A stretch of 7,284 nt of DNA from CAYVLA01 sp964549615 [NCBI: uncultured Thermococci archaeon] (GTDB taxonomy: Archaea; CAYQAE01; CAYVLA01): the NCBI GenBank assembly GCA_964549615.1, contig CAZJVP010000083.1, positions 1 through 7,284 of the forward strand. The letters run 5' to 3'. The position numbers and the translations under genes are program-made. Under the pieces are notes generated by a model. The model did not search any database. It had not been told where the DNA came from and saw only the letters and a list, made by a program, of their open reading frames with translations. Below are positions 1 to 6,308 of this stretch, in pieces. Within the stretch, counting starts at the first letter, position 1; each line of letters begins with the position of its first letter.

Positions 1-773
1 CGCCTGAAGCCCCCGTTAGAGTTGAAGCACATGCGCACGCGCTCCGCGGTCTTATCCGGGTACCTGCAACGCTCGCCCAAGATGTCTAGGGTCAGCACGC
101 CGCAAAAGATGTCCTCCATGTAGGAGATCGAGCTGTCGGGCACGACCGAGAACCCGCCCGAGGCCAGCTCGCAGGAACGGACGTAGGGGACCGTCGTCCT
201 CAGTTTCCTGACATCGTACGCTAGGCGCTGTAGCGAGGCGACGGCGTGGAAGGTGGAGCGAAGATTGGAGCGCCCGTGTGCCCCGAATCCGCCGTCCCTG
301 TTCCTGTGCCTCAGAAGCCAACGGGCGGTCGCCCCCGCACCGGTGGTGAAGCCCAGCATGCTGAGGATCTCAATCGCCATGAAGGCGGAGTGAAACTCGG
401 ACGGTGCTGCGACTCCGACCTCCATGGTTCCGAACGAGCCGTCCGGCCGGCGCAGGGCTAGGATGCGCTTTGCCAGCCCTGGTTGAGGCGGTTCCCCGCA
501 CAGCCTGAGGCCATGGAAGACGTAGTAGTAGCCGTACAGGTTGTCGGCCGGGAAGCTGCGGAGCCAGTTGACGGTTGCCGAGATGCGCGGCGGCTCGACG
601 TTGAGTAGCCTAAGGATGGCGAGGCCGTAGTAGGTGTCCTGGGCGTTGGAGTCGGATCCCTGGGCGAAGGTGTACCCGCCGTCTGGATTCTGCCTGCGCA
701 GGACGTAGTCGCGAACGGCATCCGCCATCGCCTTGCTCTTGGGGCCGACGCGACGTCGGGCAGCTTCACTCAT
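1..773 (-). CDS. Prenyltransferase/squalene-cyclase repeat protein, C-terminus cut off by the window edge
   Basis: 257 codons are visible from an ATG at 773 and the frame runs off the left edge. The protein is built from alpha-helical repeats ending in Gly-rich turns: QNPDGGYTF (residues 28-36), RPDGSFG (109-115), NRDGGFGAHG (158-167), ASGGFSV (204-210) and NSNGGF (251-256). Helices follow them, such as QDTYYGLAILRLL and FHAVASLQRL. This is the alpha-alpha toroid signature shared by protein prenyltransferase beta subunits, squalene/terpenoid cyclases and alpha-2-macroglobulin-type domains. I see no DxDD cyclase acid motif, and a convincing Asp-Cys-His zinc triad cannot be confirmed in the part shown; residues 221-224 (DIFC) could supply two ligands. 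There is no signal peptide after this ATG. The substrate is unknown. No Shine-Dalgarno precedes the ATG. The frame stays open to 897, with a GTG alternative at 812, and protein-like residues lie between (ADSFYPINGPVLSLSDG), so the true start is probably farther upstream. Family assignment is firm, exact function is not. Confidence 0.85.
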   Translation of the reverse strand, partial: MSEAARRRVGPKSKAMADAVRDYVLRRQNPDGGYTFAQGSDSNAQDTYYGLAILRLLNVEPPRISATVNWLRSFPADNLYGYYYVFHGLRLCGEPPQPGLAKRILALRRPDGSFGTMEVGVAAPSEFHSAFMAIEILSMLGFTTGAGATARWLLRHRNRDGGFGAHGRSNLRSTFHAVASLQRLAYDVRKLRTTVPYVRSCELASGGFSVVPDSSISYMEDIFCGVLTLDILGERCRYPDKTAERVRMCFNSNGGFR

Positions 774-1136
774 GCCGGGATCGCGAACCGCCCCATCGCT
801 CAAGCTCAACACCGGTCCGTTGATCGGGTAGAAGCTATCAGCCCGCGAAAGCCGAAGCTTGGGGCGGTTGAGGCGGCGGGGCCGCCATGGCGAGCTTCAT
901 CGCCGCGAGCTGTTCGAGGTCAGATTCGTGATAAATGTTGTCGGCACGCAGGTCTTGCCCCTAGCCTGCCAGCACCAAGATGCCGGACCCGTGAAACCTC
1001 GGAGCCTTCGGCGGATATCTCGGCCATGCGGAGCGGATTCGGCAACATCCCGCCCGTCGGCGATGCGGGTGATCATCTGGGACGCTTGGAGGTGGAACGG
1101 AGAAATTGTAGCCGCAATGGTGTGTGCGAACAAGCG
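774..1136 (-). other. Gene-free gap with frameshifted protein-like sequence, possible broken 5' end of the repeat protein
   Basis: No intact gene fills this 363-base gap, but the minus strand holds three protein-like stretches in successive frames. The first starts at an ATG at 1048 after a GGGCGGG run and reads MLPNPLRMAEISAEGSEV; it is open to 920. The second is open from 960 to 838 and includes the helical stretch HESDLEQLAAMKLAMAA. The third is the frame of the downstream repeat protein, open from 897, with ADSFYPINGPVLSLSDG just before its ATG. Joining them needs one frame change between about 963 and 922 and another near 870-889 in a run of G and C. This could be the decayed or mis-assembled 5' part of the repeat-protein gene. 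Alternatively, part of it is chance open frame in GC-rich DNA. I see no RNA gene or terminator here. Confidence 0.4.
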
Positions 1137-2378
1137 TCAACCCGTGAGCCTGGTCACCTTGACTGGGCGGTAGAGCGCTTTGCGCACCATGGCCCACCAT
1201 ATCAGCACGCCGCACGCAATGGCGGTCCCTGAGACCGAAAGCCATTCCACGACATAGACCCAGATCAGCGCCGTTCGTTTGAGATTCATCGCTTCGATCT
1301 CAAGATTGGCCAACATCTTTCCCGCTTCTTTGTAGCTGGACAGGGCCGCTTCGAAATCCAGGTTAAGATACTGGGGCAGCCCCTGTGCGGCCGTCCGTTC
1401 CACATCCTTGAGCTTTGCCGTGAGCCTGTCCGTGTTGGCTCCGAAGGACTCGCAGAACTCAAGCAGCGACAGCAGGAGCGATCTCCTCGTCCCGAAGCTC
1501 AGCATTTCGGATCTCGCAGCCTCGACGAGCGGGAGGTCCTGGGGCACGGGTCGGCCATCCAGATAGATGATCAGATTGGTGCAGGCCGAGTACTGGTGCT
1601 TCCAGTATGGCATCGCCACCCACTGCCACAGCCACTCGCTCGCACACGAAAACGTTCTGGATCCGCCCTCAAGCTTCCAGGTCACCATCATGGGCGAGTT
1701 GCAGCCCGAGGACTCGACATGCGCAAGCATATCGGCCCCGGGCCTAACGTTCAGCAGGTTGTGGTCCCAGACGGGGCCCCGCAGGAGGGTTTCCTCGTGC
1801 CAAGGGATGCTCCTCATGTACTCGTGTTCGGGCATGTCCACAACGAACCGGTGATCGAGCGAATCGTGCCAGCCGCCCAGGATGTCCTCCGTCGGTAGAA
1901 GGAGGCCGATCGGCGTATCGCCCCATGGCGGGTGGCCGGCGGCGCCCCCGAACGACTGCCAGCCTCCCTCCATCAGGAGCCCCAGACCGCCCTGCGATAC
2001 GGCGTCCGCCAGTTTCTGCAGGTGCGACCCTACCGCGTGCGAGTTTGCCTCGAAGAACACGATCACGTCGTAGTTCCTGACGACGTCGGCGTAGGTCCTG
2101 GGCATGTGGAGCCTTATGAGCCTTTTGAGGTCATCGACCGTCGGGGCAGGCATCGGGCCAAAAAGCATGAAGTCCCGCATGGTGGCCGGGACGAAGGTCG
2201 GGCGGAACAGCGGATCGGACCGGGTTAGCCAGAAGGCTCCGGCGTTCGAGAGGTCGCCCACGAACAGCAGGCCGATCCTGCCGTCCGCAAGACAGTGCGC
2301 GGCCGGGATGAGGGTCACCAGAATCCCGGCCAGCAAGCCGAGTCGAGAAGGCAAGCCGCTAACAACTGGCCTCTCCAT
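1137..2378 (-). CDS. Membrane-anchored extracytoplasmic glutamine-amidotransferase-like protein (PF07090-type)
   Basis: The 413-residue protein has a signal peptide (hydrophobic core about 12-28, likely cleavage after HCLA). A class I glutamine-amidotransferase-like fold follows from about residue 34: a first beta strand IGLLFVGD, then YDVIVFFEANS (103-113), and GLGLLMEGGWQSFGGAAG (131-148) with WGDTPIGLLLP (152-162). The GGxxSFGG loop followed by a W-G-x-TP segment is typical of the putative amidotransferase family PF07090. The position of the usual nucleophile Cys carries no cysteine, so glutaminase activity is doubtful and a binding role may be likelier. After a helical region (about 285-365), a C-terminal transmembrane helix (about 370-397, ALIWVYVVEW to VLIWWAMV) and a basic tail (RKALYRPVKVTR) anchor it with the main domain outside the cell. 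The ATG is chosen because the signal peptide follows directly and a TATA box lies at leaderless distance upstream. The ligand is unknown; a surface peptide or glycan is inference. Confidence 0.82.
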   Translation of the reverse strand: MERPVVSGLPSRLGLLAGILVTLIPAAHCLADGRIGLLFVGDLSNAGAFWLTRSDPLFRPTFVPATMRDFMLFGPMPAPTVDDLKRLIRLHMPRTYADVVRNYDVIVFFEANSHAVGSHLQKLADAVSQGGLGLLMEGGWQSFGGAAGHPPWGDTPIGLLLPTEDILGGWHDSLDHRFVVDMPEHEYMRSIPWHEETLLRGPVWDHNLLNVRPGADMLAHVESSGCNSPMMVTWKLEGGSRTFSCASEWLWQWVAMPYWKHQYSACTNLIIYLDGRPVPQDLPLVEAARSEMLSFGTRRSLLLSLLEFCESFGANTDRLTAKLKDVERTAAQGLPQYLNLDFEAALSSYKEAGKMLANLEIEAMNLKRTALIWVYVVEWLSVSGTAIACGVLIWWAMVRKALYRPVKVTRLTG

Positions 2379-2402
2379 CGTGGCTGAATCTGTGGCTGCT
2401 CG

Positions 2403-2410
2403 GATATATC
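2403..2410 (-). promoter_or_regulatory. Archaeal TATA box for the amidotransferase-like gene
   Basis: On the minus strand the sequence reads CCCAAAATGATATATCC. The TATAT core is centred at about 2406, roughly 28 bases upstream of the ATG at 2378. That matches the usual TATA-to-transcription-start distance in archaea, so the mRNA should be leaderless or nearly so. This fits the lack of any Shine-Dalgarno before the ATG (the preceding bases are CAGCCACG). The A-rich stretch just upstream could serve as the BRE. The gene therefore seems to have its own promoter and not to depend on read-through from the upstream M14 gene. Confidence 0.6.
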
Positions 2411-2417
2411 ATTTTGG

Positions 2418-2431
2418 GTATGGTGTATGGT
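2418..2431. repeat. Tandem 7-bp repeat GTATGGT x2 upstream of the TATA box
   Basis: Two perfect, directly adjacent copies of GTATGGT (ACCATAC on the coding strand) end 7 bases upstream of the TATA box of the amidotransferase-like gene. The position overlaps or abuts the BRE region, where an archaeal activator or repressor could bind as a tandem dimer. The repeat is short and could be chance, so function is inference. Confidence 0.4.
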
Positions 2432-2528
2432 GACTGCGCCTGGAGGCTCCACCGCGATCGCTAGGAGGTGGCGTTTGCGGTGAGCCGGGTGGGCTGCAGC
2501 CCATCACGGCCTCGTCGCGCGCGTTGCA

Positions 2529-3671
2529 CTACGAGCTGCTGAGGGCCTCCTCTGCGAGGCATCGGCCGATGAGGCTGCCAGCCTCCCGGTAATGGTCGCA
2601 CGTCAGGACGAGATCGCCTGCGAGGGAGTACGGCGTCTCCAGGCAGAGGGCGGGGAATCCCTGCGAGCAGCAATGGGACAAAAAACTGGGAGTATCCCAG
2701 CGGCTGCGGTGAGTCGCCACCTTTCCGAAGGGGTCGGCCGCGTACCGGGGCGTCAAGGCCCTGGCGATCGAGTCGGCCAACCGCGCAGCGCTTTCGTGCT
2801 CCCGTTTGAACTGGTCGGGGCTGGGCAGAAAGGCGTAGATCCCGAGATACTCGCAGAGGCCGGGCGCATGAAAGTCTACGCCCGCAAACGGGCGGCACCG
2901 CTCCCGCCATGTGGCCATGTCCCGCCGCATGACGAGAACCTCGTGTCGCATGGGAGGATCGCCCCACGCGCGGTTGAGGTCGTAGGGGAAGTTGTCCTTG
3001 CCGTAGTCGCCGCGCTCGACCCCGTCGGGATTAGCCAGCGGCACGGCCCACACCAGGGGAGCGCAATCGCCCATGGATGCGATGCATCTCAGCACGCCGT
3101 CCAGGACCCAGGATCCGGGGGTTTCGCCCGAGTGCTGTCGGGCCACGAGGTACAGGCCGGGCCTTTGGCTTCCGTTTTCGCCGCAGCCGTTGCTGAGCCG
3201 GAGAATGGGGCGCCCGCCCTGGCTCACACCGATCACGTCTTCCTTCCAGTAGCCGCGTGTGTCGCGCAGCAGGCGGTCAAGCTCGGGACGCCCATAGGGG
3301 TAGGAGGCCGCTACTTCGATGGTCGGGTCCGGCGGGTCGATCAGCCATGCGGCGTGCCGGCGTCCGTCAGGGTTTTCCTCAAGCTTTCCCCTCTCCATCC
3401 GGAACCATTCGCCGCCTTGCCTCTTGCCAACCGGGACTATCTTGCTTGGATCGCTGGCTCCCAGCATGTTTTGGAGGTTTTTCAGGACCAACTTGACCTT
3501 CGGGGCATCCGGCATGCGCGAGTCGCTGGTGAGGCGAAGGCAGAACCAGAGGGACTCGGGGCCTCCGTGGGGATCGGCCGCGAAGGCTACGGTCCAGGAG
3601 TCTTCGTGCTGCGTTATCGTCACGTCGCACGCGTTGCCGTAAGGAATGCCCGTGTCAACCCTAATCGCCAA
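2529..3671 (-). CDS. M14-family zinc carboxypeptidase-like protein (cytosolic carboxypeptidase type)
   Basis: The 380-residue protein is a metallopeptidase of the M14 zinc carboxypeptidase family, organised like the cytosolic carboxypeptidase (CCP) subgroup. An N-terminal beta-sandwich domain (about 1-118) is followed by EVAASYPYG and the catalytic domain. Zinc ligands are His180 and Glu183 in RQHSGET and His268 in VDFHAPG. DLNRAW (231-236) gives the Asn-Arg pair that holds the substrate carboxylate, and Glu345 in CLETPYS is the expected catalytic glutamate. All key residues are present, so it should be active. There is no signal peptide, which suggests a cytoplasmic enzyme trimming C-terminal residues or amino-acid side-chain modifications from a peptide; a deacylase of the AstE type is an alternative. 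The start is the TTG at 3671 because a strong Shine-Dalgarno lies 7 bases before it; the TTG at 3689 would overlap that site. It lies 150 bases upstream of the anchored amidotransferase-like gene on the same strand, with a promoter between them. Confidence 0.85.
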   Translation of the reverse strand: MAIRVDTGIPYGNACDVTITQHEDSWTVAFAADPHGGPESLWFCLRLTSDSRMPDAPKVKLVLKNLQNMLGASDPSKIVPVGKRQGGEWFRMERGKLEENPDGRRHAAWLIDPPDPTIEVAASYPYGRPELDRLLRDTRGYWKEDVIGVSQGGRPILRLSNGCGENGSQRPGLYLVARQHSGETPGSWVLDGVLRCIASMGDCAPLVWAVPLANPDGVERGDYGKDNFPYDLNRAWGDPPMRHEVLVMRRDMATWRERCRPFAGVDFHAPGLCEYLGIYAFLPSPDQFKREHESAARLADSIARALTPRYAADPFGKVATHRSRWDTPSFLSHCCSQGFPALCLETPYSLAGDLVLTCDHYREAGSLIGRCLAEEALSSS

Positions 3672-3678
3672 GTTGCGT

Positions 3679-3687
3679 CCCCTCCTC
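3679..3687 (-). promoter_or_regulatory. Shine-Dalgarno that fixes the TTG start of the M14 gene
   Basis: The minus strand reads GAGGAGGGG, then ACGCAAC, then TTG at 3671. The purine run pairs with the anti-Shine-Dalgarno end of 16S rRNA at a normal 7-base spacing. This supports the TTG at 3671 over the longer in-frame TTG at 3689, which sits at the edge of the site itself. Confidence 0.7.
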
Positions 3688-3766
3688 AATAGACCGGCGT
3701 GTCGGGCTTCCGAGAAGTGTCAGCGCCTGAATAGTCTTCCCTGATCCCAAGGCCTTCTGCATCGCA

Positions 3767-3776
3767 GATCTAGATC
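3767..3776. other. 10-bp perfect palindrome between divergent genes
   Basis: GATCTAGATC is its own reverse complement. It lies in the 224-base gap between the divergently transcribed M14 gene and the beta-helix gene, where an operator could sit. I see no convincing TATA box for either gene in this gap; ATAAGAT near 3824 is the only AT-rich candidate for the plus-strand gene. The palindrome may be chance. Confidence 0.25.
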
Positions 3777-3882
3777 GGTGGAAGGTCTTTTGGAACTTCG
3801 CCGCCATGTCGGAAGCGTAGGCCATAAGATTTTTCGGCCCCGCCCTAACTGGGCGTTCTGCAAGGTTGCGCAGGAGCGTCTC

Positions 3883-3888
3883 AGGAGG
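3883..3888 (+). promoter_or_regulatory. Shine-Dalgarno that fixes the GTG start of the beta-helix gene
   Basis: AGGAGG is followed by a 7-base spacer and GTG at 3896. The longer in-frame TTG at 3866 has no such site, and starting there would put the ribosome site inside the gene. Confidence 0.65.
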
Positions 3889-3895
3889 CTTCAGG

Positions 3896-5296
3896 GTGCT
3901 TTGCTCCTTCCGGACCTACCTTGGGAAAACGCTACTTGTTTCTCTCGTGTCGTTTTCGATCTTCCATGCACTGCCGATGTGCTCCGCAAGGACGATCCAG
4001 GTGCCGAATGACTACCGCACTCTTCAGGGTGCTGTAGCGGCCGCTTCGGACGGCGACGTCATCATCGTATCACCTGGCACATACGAAGGCTTCACAGTCG
4101 AAAAGAGCGTGACGATCATGGGCTCGGGCAGGGACGCAGTTGTCATCCGGGGACAGGTAGTGGTCAACGCTGGCAACGCGGCGCTGTCCACCATGACGGT
4201 AGAGATCGATGAAAAAACGGGGGGAAACTCCGCCCTGGTAATCTCGGGAAGCGGAACAAAACTTGTCAACATCAGGGTCCGCAGCTACAGGGATGGGATC
4301 TGGCTCGGAACCGTGGACAAACAGAGCCAGGACAACGCCGTGGAACACAGCGTGCTGGAGTGCGCCTGGGTCGCGCTGAACTGCATCCAGTCCGGCCGCA
4401 ATACGTACTACAACAACACGATCGTATCCGAGCAACGCCAAGGGATCATCGCGGGGACCGGCGATGTGATCCTGAGAAACCGCGTCGAAGCTCCGACGGG
4501 GATCAGCCTGTCAGCGCTCAGAAGCGGGGTGCAGATCAAGTCCAATACGGTAAACGGGCGTGAGACGGCCATACGGATTGCAGGCCCCGACAGCACCATA
4601 GAATCAAACACGATACTTGGAAACTCTGGGGTGGCTCTCGAGGGGGGAGGAAATCTGGTCTTAGGCAACGTCATAGAGGTCTCCGGTACCGGGGTGGTCA
4701 CGGTCAAGGACAACGTGATCCGGAACAACCGCATCGGTGCTGGAGGACACTGCGTGGAGATCTCCGGCGACAACAACCGCGTGCTCAACAACAGCCTGTC
4801 TGGTGGAAAGGGCATACATGCCTCGGGCGGTGCCGGCAATCTCATCGCTTTCAACGTGATTTCGTACTGCGGCGTGGCGGGAGCCTACATGTCCGGCCTG
4901 ACCCAGGGCAACCTGATCTACGGCAACAGCTTCCTTTTCAACTACGGCGGACAGGCGGCTGATTTCAGCGGCAGGAATCTGTGGTACGTTGAGAACGCAA
5001 GCCTTAGGCTTGGAAACTACTGGTCGGACCACGCGGGCAGCGACGCCAACGGCGACGGGATAATCGACGTTCCGTACAGCATACCCGGATCCGGCTCCGT
5101 CGACAAATACCCCTTGGCGCGAGTGCCCGAGGCGTCCGTTGCAGTGGTGTTGCCCGTCCTGTTCCTGTTTCGAGCAGGCGTCGAGGCGCATCCGCGCAGA
5201 TCTCTCCGAAGGGACAAGGCGATGGCATACTCACAAGCCGTTCTTGGCCGCTTTAACACATCTTGTGGCCGGGCGCTGGAAGGATGCGTTCCTTGA
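3896..5296 (+). CDS. Secreted NosD-like right-handed beta-helix protein
   Basis: The 466-residue protein begins with a signal peptide (core TLLVSLVSFSIFHAL, likely cleavage near MCSA). IQVPNDYRTLQGAV and GDVIIVSPGTYEG then form the N-terminal cap typical of archaeal NosD/parallel beta-helix proteins. Residues about 65-350 are short strands in stacked turns with Asn ladders (for example STIESNTILGN, NNRVLNNSLSG, GNLIYGNSFLFN), as in carbohydrate-binding and sugar-hydrolase (CASH) domains. GNYWSDHAGSDANGDG (373-388) and the following DVPYSIPG are the usual closing motif of this family and include a DxNxDG calcium-binding loop. No catalytic residues can be assigned, so it may bind or cleave a polysaccharide, or be structural. 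The C-terminus is odd. A short hydrophobic stretch (VAVVLPVLFLF, 416-426) where a membrane anchor is expected is interrupted by Arg and Glu, and a 30-residue tail of little character follows, which hints at a frameshift after about residue 425. It is divergent from the M14 gene. Confidence 0.85.
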   Translation: MLCSFRTYLGKTLLVSLVSFSIFHALPMCSARTIQVPNDYRTLQGAVAAASDGDVIIVSPGTYEGFTVEKSVTIMGSGRDAVVIRGQVVVNAGNAALSTMTVEIDEKTGGNSALVISGSGTKLVNIRVRSYRDGIWLGTVDKQSQDNAVEHSVLECAWVALNCIQSGRNTYYNNTIVSEQRQGIIAGTGDVILRNRVEAPTGISLSALRSGVQIKSNTVNGRETAIRIAGPDSTIESNTILGNSGVALEGGGNLVLGNVIEVSGTGVVTVKDNVIRNNRIGAGGHCVEISGDNNRVLNNSLSGGKGIHASGGAGNLIAFNVISYCGVAGAYMSGLTQGNLIYGNSFLFNYGGQAADFSGRNLWYVENASLRLGNYWSDHAGSDANGDGIIDVPYSIPGSGSVDKYPLARVPEASVAVVLPVLFLFRAGVEAHPRRSLRRDKAMAYSQAVLGRFNTSCGRALEGCVP

Positions 5297-5329
5297 GGGG
5301 AGAGGCCTTGGCTTCGGCAATCCCTCGGA

Positions 5330-5998
5330 TCTGCGGATGGCCCGCGCGGCGCCTTGCGGATCGTCCAACTCGGCCTCCTGGCCACTGCCTCCTCAACGTC
5401 GGCCTCAAACTTGATGGATCCGTGCCTGAGGAGTCGGTTCGGATACTCAACCTGTCGGCAGGTGGATGGACGGGTACGGATGGACCATCCTGGGCGCCGA
5501 GCCGTGCGGCGTCGAGAGCTCCGTCTTTTCCAACTTCGCGCGCAGGGGGAGGACACTGCGCGTACACGTCCATTCCTAGCCGGGGTCGGCGTGGGCGAAA
5601 GGCGGCATGCGCACCAGGGTCGAGTCGGCCAGCCCGCTGCCTGAGGGCACCCCGTTGAGTTCGAACGGAACCGGTTCAGGGTTCGCTTCAGGAACATGCC
5701 GGCTGAGGCGCAAGATCGGGCGATTCCGGCTCTGCCCCGCGAGTGCGAATCGGTCCCCCTCCACGATATCATGTTCGTGCGGATGAACGTGCCGCGCGGA
5801 AATATCTGAGCAGTCGCACAGCAGGGCTGTGCACGGATGCTCCGGGCGGCCGGGGCCTTCCCAGCCGTTCTCCGGCTTGCAGTTTGCTGTGTATACACCG
5901 CGGCGACGTCCTTGGTATTCTTCGTAAGCTGGCGTGCGCCGTGTAGGGTCCCCGACCCGTGCAGCCCAGGGAGCAGGAGGAAATCGCGACGGGGCCTT
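5330..5998 (-). pseudogene. Decayed minus-strand gene with a possible beta-sandwich domain
   Basis: The 740 bases between the beta-helix gene and the antitoxin hold no clean gene. The most protein-like reading is on the minus strand. A frame open from 5998 to a TAG at 5576-5578 (140 codons) contains CKPENGWEGPGRPEH, then ARHVHPHEHDIVEGDRFALAG, and then VPFELNGVPSGSGLADS followed by FAHADPG. The last pattern (hydrophobic strand, LNG, Gly-rich turn, then a PG turn) resembles a bacterial Ig-like or fibronectin-type sandwich. The same frame continues past the TAG with SVLPLRAKLEKTELSTPHG to a TGA at 5447-5449. A different frame then gives VEYPNRLLRHGSIKFEADVE down to about 5330. No ATG and no ribosome site start the frame, so it looks like a gene broken by at least one stop and one frameshift. 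I do not recognise the family. Several plus-strand frames are also partly protein-like, so strand and boundaries are uncertain. Confidence 0.35.
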
Positions 5999-6025
5999 CT
6001 ACCCGGAAAGAAACAGGGCCCGGGG

Positions 6026-6039
6026 GGGAAAGCCTTAAG
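6026..6039 (+). promoter_or_regulatory. Candidate BRE and TATA box for the vapBC pair
   Basis: A purine run ending in GGGGAAAG is followed by CCTTAAG, which resembles an archaeal BRE plus TATA box (CTTAAG at 6034-6039). Transcription would start about 6060-6065, leaving a short leader that contains GGTGGG (6065-6070) before the GTG start. The site overlaps the more upstream in-frame GTG at 6039, which argues against that start. Confidence 0.4.
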
Positions 6040-6074
6040 TGTGGGCGTCACCCATTAGTGGGCTGGTGGGCTCA

Positions 6075-6308
6075 GTGGGAACAATCGTATCCTTGGACTC
6101 AAGGGGAAGGCTGCTGCTTCCAGCCGACATCCGTGCCCAGTTTGGGACCCGAAGGTTCCTTCTCACAAGAAAGGAGGGCAGGCTGGAGTTGGAGCCTATC
6201 CCTGAACCTGGGAAGGTGAGGGGCAGGTACAAGGGCCTGGTCAGGAAGGATCTCGCCAGCCTGGAGGAGGACCAGGAGCGTTTCCTCCGTGAGGGGAGGG
6301 GCCGATGA
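6075..6308 (+). CDS. vapB: VapB-type AbrB/SpoVT-fold antitoxin
   Basis: The protein has 77 residues. The N-terminal half is a swapped-hairpin AbrB DNA-binding domain: GTIVSLDSRGRLLLPADIRAQF matches in pattern the family consensus in which a D-x-x-GR turn is followed by a hydrophobic-P-x-x-I-R helix. The rest (about 46-77) is charged and helical (RKDLASLEEDQERFLREGRGR) and would cover the toxin's active site. The GTG at 6075 is chosen because it places the domain at the very N-terminus, has GGTGGG 4 bases upstream, and lies downstream of a candidate promoter; a GTG at 6039 would add 12 residues without family support. It overlaps the toxin gene by 4 bases (ATGA). Antitoxins of this type repress their own operon, usually together with the toxin, and neutralise the partner PIN ribonuclease. 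Confidence 0.85.
   Translation: MGTIVSLDSRGRLLLPADIRAQFGTRRFLLTRKEGRLELEPIPEPGKVRGRYKGLVRKDLASLEEDQERFLREGRGR

Noticed and set aside
458-769. Minus-strand 103-codon frame starting near 769
   Set aside because: It is a shadow frame of the prenyltransferase-like gene, which has clear repeat motifs in the adjacent frame.
930-935. TTTATC on the minus strand as a TATA box for an ATG at 901
   Set aside because: It lies within a stretch that itself reads as protein (the codons for IYHES), and the frame from that ATG stops after about 20 codons.
2592-3692. Long plus-strand open frame of 366 codons opposite the M14 gene
   Set aside because: It is antisense to a gene with complete M14 active-site residues; its own translation has no recognisable motif, and GC-rich genes commonly produce such shadows.
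5017-6051. Minus-strand open frame of 344 codons
   Set aside because: It is Arg/Ser/Pro-rich in most parts, overlaps the beta-helix gene antisense and has no family motif. Only its segment around 5330-5460 was kept, as a possible piece of the decayed gene.
5837-6058. Plus-strand 73-codon frame with a hydrophobic stretch (a possible small membrane protein)
   Set aside because: No ribosome site or family similarity, and it overlaps the more protein-like minus-strand frame; the hydrophobic run can be explained as antisense.
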